Positions 60,728 through 64,000 of a stretch of DNA of 64,000 bases are shown piece after piece (position 1 is the first letter of the stretch; each line of letters starts with the position of its first letter). The notes under the pieces are model-generated. The model was not told the DNA's origin. It did no database searches and saw nothing but the letters and a program-made list of their open reading frames with translations. This stretch comes from VRUE01 sp963702035. Its GTDB lineage: Bacteria > Actinomycetota > Thermoleophilia > Solirubrobacterales > 70-9. Location: positions 1,984,001-2,048,000 of the forward strand of contig OY969700.1 of the NCBI GenBank assembly GCA_963702035.1, read 5' to 3'. A program made the translations under genes and the position numbers.

Positions 60728-62287
60728 CTAGCCCTGCCGTGCCCTTTCGGCACCCGCCTCACTCAGCTCCCAAGCCCCTTCGCGGCGGCTCTCGCGCAGC
60801 AGGCCACGCTTGAGCAGGTGGCGGCGGGCAAGGTCGGCGTCGACCTGCCAGCGGGGAGCGCCGCGGTAGGTGGCCAGGTCGTCCTCGCCGAGGCGCCCTG
60901 CCATCTCCTCTCCGAGAGCGGCAAGAACCTCGCGGCGAGTCGAGCACCCGCAGCGCTCAGCGAGAACCCGCAGGATCGGCGCCTCGAAGGCCTGCCAGCC
61001 GAGCCGCGTCGGAATTACCCTGTGGCGCTCGCGCTCGCCCGCCACCAGCGCCTTCAGATGATCGCGCTCGGTGGGCGAGCGGGCCATCAGGTGCGTGTAG
61101 ACCTTGAGCGTGAAGCGGGGATCGGTGTGGCCGAGCTGGCGCATCACCGTCGCCGGGTCTTCGCCGACCGCGATCAGCACCGAGGCAAAGGTGTGGCGCA
61201 GCTTGTGCGGGGTGACCCCGCGGGGCAGCGGCACCTGGCCGCGCTCCTCGAGCAGCTCGTCGGCGCGCGCCAGCGCCGGGATGAGGATGCGCTCGCGCAG
61301 GTTGTTGGGGTTGCGCCGCCCGCCGGTGCCGGTCGGGAAGACGAGGTCGTTGGGGCGGGCGCGGTAGGCGGCGGCCTTGTGGGCGGCGAGGAGGTCGCGC
61401 AGGACGGGGAGCATCGTGATCTCGCGCAGGCCGGCCTGGGTCTTCGAGCGCCCGATGAAGATGCGGGCGTTGGCGAGATCGACATCACGCCACAGCATTC
61501 GGCAGAGCTCCGAGGCGCGCGGGCCGGCGAGGACAAGGGTGGCGACGATCGCGCTGCGCTCGGCGCAGCGGCGGTGGTGCTCTGCGTCGAGCTCAGCGGC
61601 AGCGTCCAGCAGCGCTTCGATCTGGGCGGCCGAGTCGAGGTAGACGGGGACGCGCTGGGGCTCTGCCAGCCGACGGCGCTTGCCCGCAGCAGCGTTCTCG
61701 GTCAGCCCGTAGCGCTTGTATTCGACGGCGATCCGAAGGAACCAGGAGAGGGCGTCGATCGACTTGTTGATCGTGGCGGGGCCGAGCGGGCGCCGCACCC
61801 TGCCGTGCTCGTCGCGCTTGGGCCGGCCGCGCTCGATCGCCCGCGCCAGGGCGCGGCTCTCCGTGACCTTGTGGGCGCGGTAGGCGTCGACCGCCTCGGC
61901 GTCGATTTCGGTCAGCGCCCAATCGGCGAAGAAGGGACGGAGGTGGGCGAGGCCCCACGCCAGGTAGGCGTGATTGCCATCGCTCATCTCCTCGCGGCGC
62001 TCCTTAAGAAGACGTTCCGCGAAGACCACAAACGGCGTATCGCCAGCCTTCTCCGGCTCCTCCTCGACGGCAGCGCGGCGCGTGCGCTTGTTCGGCGCCG
62101 CCCAGATGCCCCGCCGCACGTCGGCCATGACGTTCGCCAGCTCCTCCTCGGCGCGCTCGCGGGTCCAGCCGTCGCGCTGCAGACCGAGCGTCAGATACTC
62201 GCGGTGACCGTAGGCGGTGAAGCGCAGGGCGAAGCCGCGGCCCGACTTCCACTCGCGCTCGATCACTTCACCCTTCGCCCGTGCCAT
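60728..62287 (-). CDS. int: Tyrosine recombinase with C-terminal winged helix
   Basis: A 519-residue site-specific integrase. The catalytic residues are in place: Arg 257 (GPRASELCRMLW), His 361 and Arg 364 (HKLRHTFASVL), His 387 (LGHTDPRF) and Tyr 397 (KVYTHL). An N-terminal AP2-like arm-binding part (LTLGLQRDGWTRERAEEELA) and a core-binding domain precede the catalytic domain. After Tyr 397 the chain runs on for 120 residues; about 435-515 (PILRVLAERCGCSTRREVLA, APRWQVDADLARRHLLKRGLL) resembles the Mrr N-terminal winged helix. It probably catalysed insertion of the element; its site may be the tRNA-Ala(CGC) gene. Confidence 0.93.
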   Translation of the reverse strand: MARAKGEVIEREWKSGRGFALRFTAYGHREYLTLGLQRDGWTRERAEEELANVMADVRRGIWAAPNKRTRRAAVEEEPEKAGDTPFVVFAERLLKERREEMSDGNHAYLAWGLAHLRPFFADWALTEIDAEAVDAYRAHKVTESRALARAIERGRPKRDEHGRVRRPLGPATINKSIDALSWFLRIAVEYKRYGLTENAAAGKRRRLAEPQRVPVYLDSAAQIEALLDAAAELDAEHHRRCAERSAIVATLVLAGPRASELCRMLWRDVDLANARIFIGRSKTQAGLREITMLPVLRDLLAAHKAAAYRARPNDLVFPTGTGGRRNPNNLRERILIPALARADELLEERGQVPLPRGVTPHKLRHTFASVLIAVGEDPATVMRQLGHTDPRFTLKVYTHLMARSPTERDHLKALVAGERERHRVIPTRLGWQAFEAPILRVLAERCGCSTRREVLAALGEEMAGRLGEDDLATYRGAPRWQVDADLARRHLLKRGLLRESRREGAWELSEAGAERARQG

Positions 62288-62416
62288 CCGGTCGGCTCCT
62301 TTCCGGGCGGCGAGGGGGCGTCGGCGCCAGCAGCCCGGCGGTGGCGGCTAGGCTGCTGATCGCGCCGAAGCTCAACCCTTCGGCGCCCGACCGGGGGGCG
62401 TTGGTGCGCCTCCCGG

Positions 62417-62815
62417 TCACCTTTTTCCTTGCCCGTCGAACATAGCTCTGGTGGGCGCGGAAAGCGAGTCCGAATGCCGCTTTGCGCCGATCGCAGTCAA
62501 TCGCCGCCCATCCGCTCGCGCCGGCCCGCGCTCGGGTGCGCCGAGGCGCTCGGCGACCTCAACCGGATCGAAGCGCAGCCGCGGCCGGGAGCCGGAGCCG
62601 AGCCGGCAGGCGCCAAGCTCTGAGGCGTGGTTGTAGACCCAGCGACGGGCGACGCCCCAGCGCGCGGATACCTCCGCGGCGGAGATCATCTTCCGCGGCG
62701 CCTCGGGCTCGGCCCGCTCCTCGACGCCGAGCAGCTCGGCGAGCCGGCCGGCCAGCGCCTCGATCGACTCCGACGCCAGCCGAAACTCGCCGGCGCCCTC
62801 GGCACCGCCGCTCAC
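62417..62815 (-). CDS. Excisionase-like HTH protein
   Basis: A 132-residue protein. The middle (MISAAEVSARWGVARRWVYN, then HASELGACRLG) is a MerR/excisionase-type helix-turn-helix, followed by a wing (SRPRLRFDPVEVAERLG). The GTG at 62,815 has GGAGGAG upstream and overlaps the methyltransferase stop by 4 bases. It lies directly upstream of the integrase on the same strand, the usual place for a directionality factor. The 129-base gap to the integrase may hold its sites. Confidence 0.7.
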   Translation of the reverse strand: MSGGAEGAGEFRLASESIEALAGRLAELLGVEERAEPEAPRKMISAAEVSARWGVARRWVYNHASELGACRLGSGSRPRLRFDPVEVAERLGAPERGPARADGRRLTAIGAKRHSDSLSAPTRAMFDGQGKR

Positions 62816-63912
62816 CGGCTCCTCCCTAAAGGGCCGCGCGTCGCCTGCGCTTCCTCGGCAAGCGGCGAGGAAGCCCAGTGGGCGATCCGCGCCTTGGCGA
62901 TCTCGATGTAGGGGGCTTCGAGCTCGATGCCCCAGAAGCGCCGCCCCTCGATCGCCGCCGCGGCGCCGGTCGTCCCCGAGCCGCAGAAGGGATCGAGGAC
63001 GAGGCCGCCCGGCGGGCAGGCCAGGCGCACCAGCCAGCGCATCAGCTCCAGCGGCTTCACGGTCGGGTGCGGGTTGCGCGCCGCGGCGCCGCCGGGCTTC
63101 TTGTTGGCCGCGTTGGGGAAGAGGTCGAGCGCGCGGCGGGGCAGGCGCTCGCAGCCCGCATCGCGCTCGCACCGCGACGTCTTCGGGCAATAGAGGAATC
63201 GCGAGGGCGGCGTGCGCGGCCCCGAGACGGCGCGCACACGGTCGGCCTCGGCGTCCACCAGCGCCGCCGCGCAGCCGGGCGCGCAGCGGTCCTCCTCGCA
63301 GCCGGGCTCATGCGAGGCGATCACGTTGGCGGGATGGCGATCGTTGACGCGGCAGGCGTCGGCGTTAAGGGCCCCGGTCCCGTGGCGGGAGATCGTCTCG
63401 GCGGTCGTCTCGTCGAGCGGCGCCCGCGCCAGGACGATCGGCTCGAAGGCCGGCTTCAGCGTCGTCGAGCGCCCACCGGGGTAGCGGCGGGACTTCGACA
63501 TCCCCGTCCCGTACAGCCAGGCGAGCGTGTCGCGGATCTCAAGCCCGCCGTCCTCCAGCCCGCAGGCGAGGCGGTGGAAGGTGCGCGCCGCGCCGAAGGC
63601 GAGCAGGTGCGCGCCGGGCTTCATCACCCGCGCGCACTGCGCCGCCCACAGAGCGCACCAGGCCTCGAAGGCCTCGCTGGGCCTCAGGCGCTCGTGGCCG
63701 GCGCGGGCGGCCGCCTCGCGGATCGCGCCGGCGTCCCAGTGCTCGTTCTGCCAGCCGATCCCATAGGGCGGGTCGCAGACGATCGCATCGACGCTCTGCG
63801 CCGGAAGCCCTGCCATCACCTCGATGCAGTCGCCGGCCAGAAGCCGCGACTCAGGCCGGCGTTCGCCGCCCCGGCGCTGCGCCTGCTGGGGCCTCTTCTT
63901 CGCCCGGGCCAT
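62812..63912 (-). CDS. Beta-class DNA methyltransferase (N6-adenine/N4-cytosine)
   Basis: A 366-residue methyltransferase. The catalytic motif IV is VCDPPYGIGW (about 46-54); the SAM motif FxGxG appears as LDPFCGSGTTGAAA near 315, and GIELEAPYIEIAKARI follows. The order IV then I is that of beta-class enzymes. Cysteines in CARVMKPG and the CEEDRCAPGC region lie in the target-recognition part. No restriction enzyme is adjacent, so it may be an orphan or anti-restriction enzyme of the element. It is coupled to neighbours on both sides. Confidence 0.87.
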   Translation of the reverse strand: MARAKKRPQQAQRRGGERRPESRLLAGDCIEVMAGLPAQSVDAIVCDPPYGIGWQNEHWDAGAIREAAARAGHERLRPSEAFEAWCALWAAQCARVMKPGAHLLAFGAARTFHRLACGLEDGGLEIRDTLAWLYGTGMSKSRRYPGGRSTTLKPAFEPIVLARAPLDETTAETISRHGTGALNADACRVNDRHPANVIASHEPGCEEDRCAPGCAAALVDAEADRVRAVSGPRTPPSRFLYCPKTSRCERDAGCERLPRRALDLFPNAANKKPGGAAARNPHPTVKPLELMRWLVRLACPPGGLVLDPFCGSGTTGAAAAIEGRRFWGIELEAPYIEIAKARIAHWASSPLAEEAQATRGPLGRSR

Positions 63913-64000
63913 CAGCCGCCCGCCCCCTCGCCCGGCTCACCGAGCCAGTCGACCGCCCGCTCGGGATCGCGCGGTTCGCAGAAGATCGGCGCGAAGGGCC
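63912..64000 (-). CDS. Partial gene at the window edge
   Basis: The last 29 codons of a gene that enters from beyond the window (FAPIFCEPRDPERAVDWLGE near its end). Its TGA overlaps the ATG of the methyltransferase gene by one base (TGATG), so it belongs to the same transcript. Too short to name. Confidence 0.5.
   Translation of the reverse strand, partial: PFAPIFCEPRDPERAVDWLGEPGEGAGG

Noticed and set aside
60611..62359. Plus-strand open frame of about 580 codons opposite the integrase
   Set aside because: The integrase on the minus strand has all catalytic residues; this frame has no recognisable domain and is typical antisense of GC-rich DNA.

Overview
The window is a GC-rich actinobacterial chromosome segment. 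The purine operon, TetR/MFS pair, GTG/TTG starts and leaderless-looking promoters suggest Actinomycetota, probably class Thermoleophilia (Solirubrobacterales-like); that placement is an inference from general gene content, not from a marker gene. It divides into a conserved chromosomal half (1 to about 37.8 kb) and an accessory half (about 37.83 kb to the end).

Core half. A membrane-anchored protein and a lytic transglycosylase/M23-like protein open the window. Nearly the whole IMP pathway follows on the plus strand: purD, purE, purB, purC, purS, purQ, purL, purF, purN, purH. The run is interrupted by a vapBC toxin-antitoxin pair, a cytochrome P450, a DUF4143-type ATPase and a divergent MFS/TetR pair. 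Next come a LOG-family gene, tRNA-Lys(UUU) and a thiamine block: a TPP riboswitch drives thiO and a fused thiS-thiG on the minus strand, and thiE lies divergently on the plus strand. A lipoate-enzyme block follows: lpd (E3), pdhA, pdhB, pdhC (E2), then lipB and lipA, so pyruvate dehydrogenase-type subunits and their lipoyl maturation enzymes sit together. A Schlafen/AlbA-type ATP-binding gene with an AT-rich promoter is inserted in this block. Several long palindromic repeats lie in the core half. One family (arms containing GGGGGTGTCC/GGACACCCCC) occurs between genes and also in frame inside two genes.

Accessory half. At 37,834 there is a 5' half of a tRNA-Ala(CGC) gene that breaks off just after the anticodon, a likely integration junction. 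Past it lie a nested palindrome, small genes, an OB-fold protein, four consecutive paralogous XRE-type regulators and a winged-helix protein. A frameshifted ribbon-helix-helix gene and a frameshifted flavin amine oxidase follow. The minus strand from 55.7 to 43.7 kb carries a five-gene block that I read as a Druantia-like anti-phage system of unusual composition: two large unrecognised proteins, a 1830-aa DEAH helicase with a DUF1998-like C-terminus (DruE-like), a PD-(D/E)XK nuclease with a four-cysteine cluster, and a DUF4338/DruA-like protein. After it come a PIN-like toxin-antitoxin pair, a frameshifted gene, a cluster of small cysteine-rich and membrane proteins, and an integrase module: a tyrosine recombinase with a C-terminal winged helix resembling the Mrr N-terminal domain, an excisionase-like HTH protein and a beta-class DNA methyltransferase. 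The window ends inside this element.
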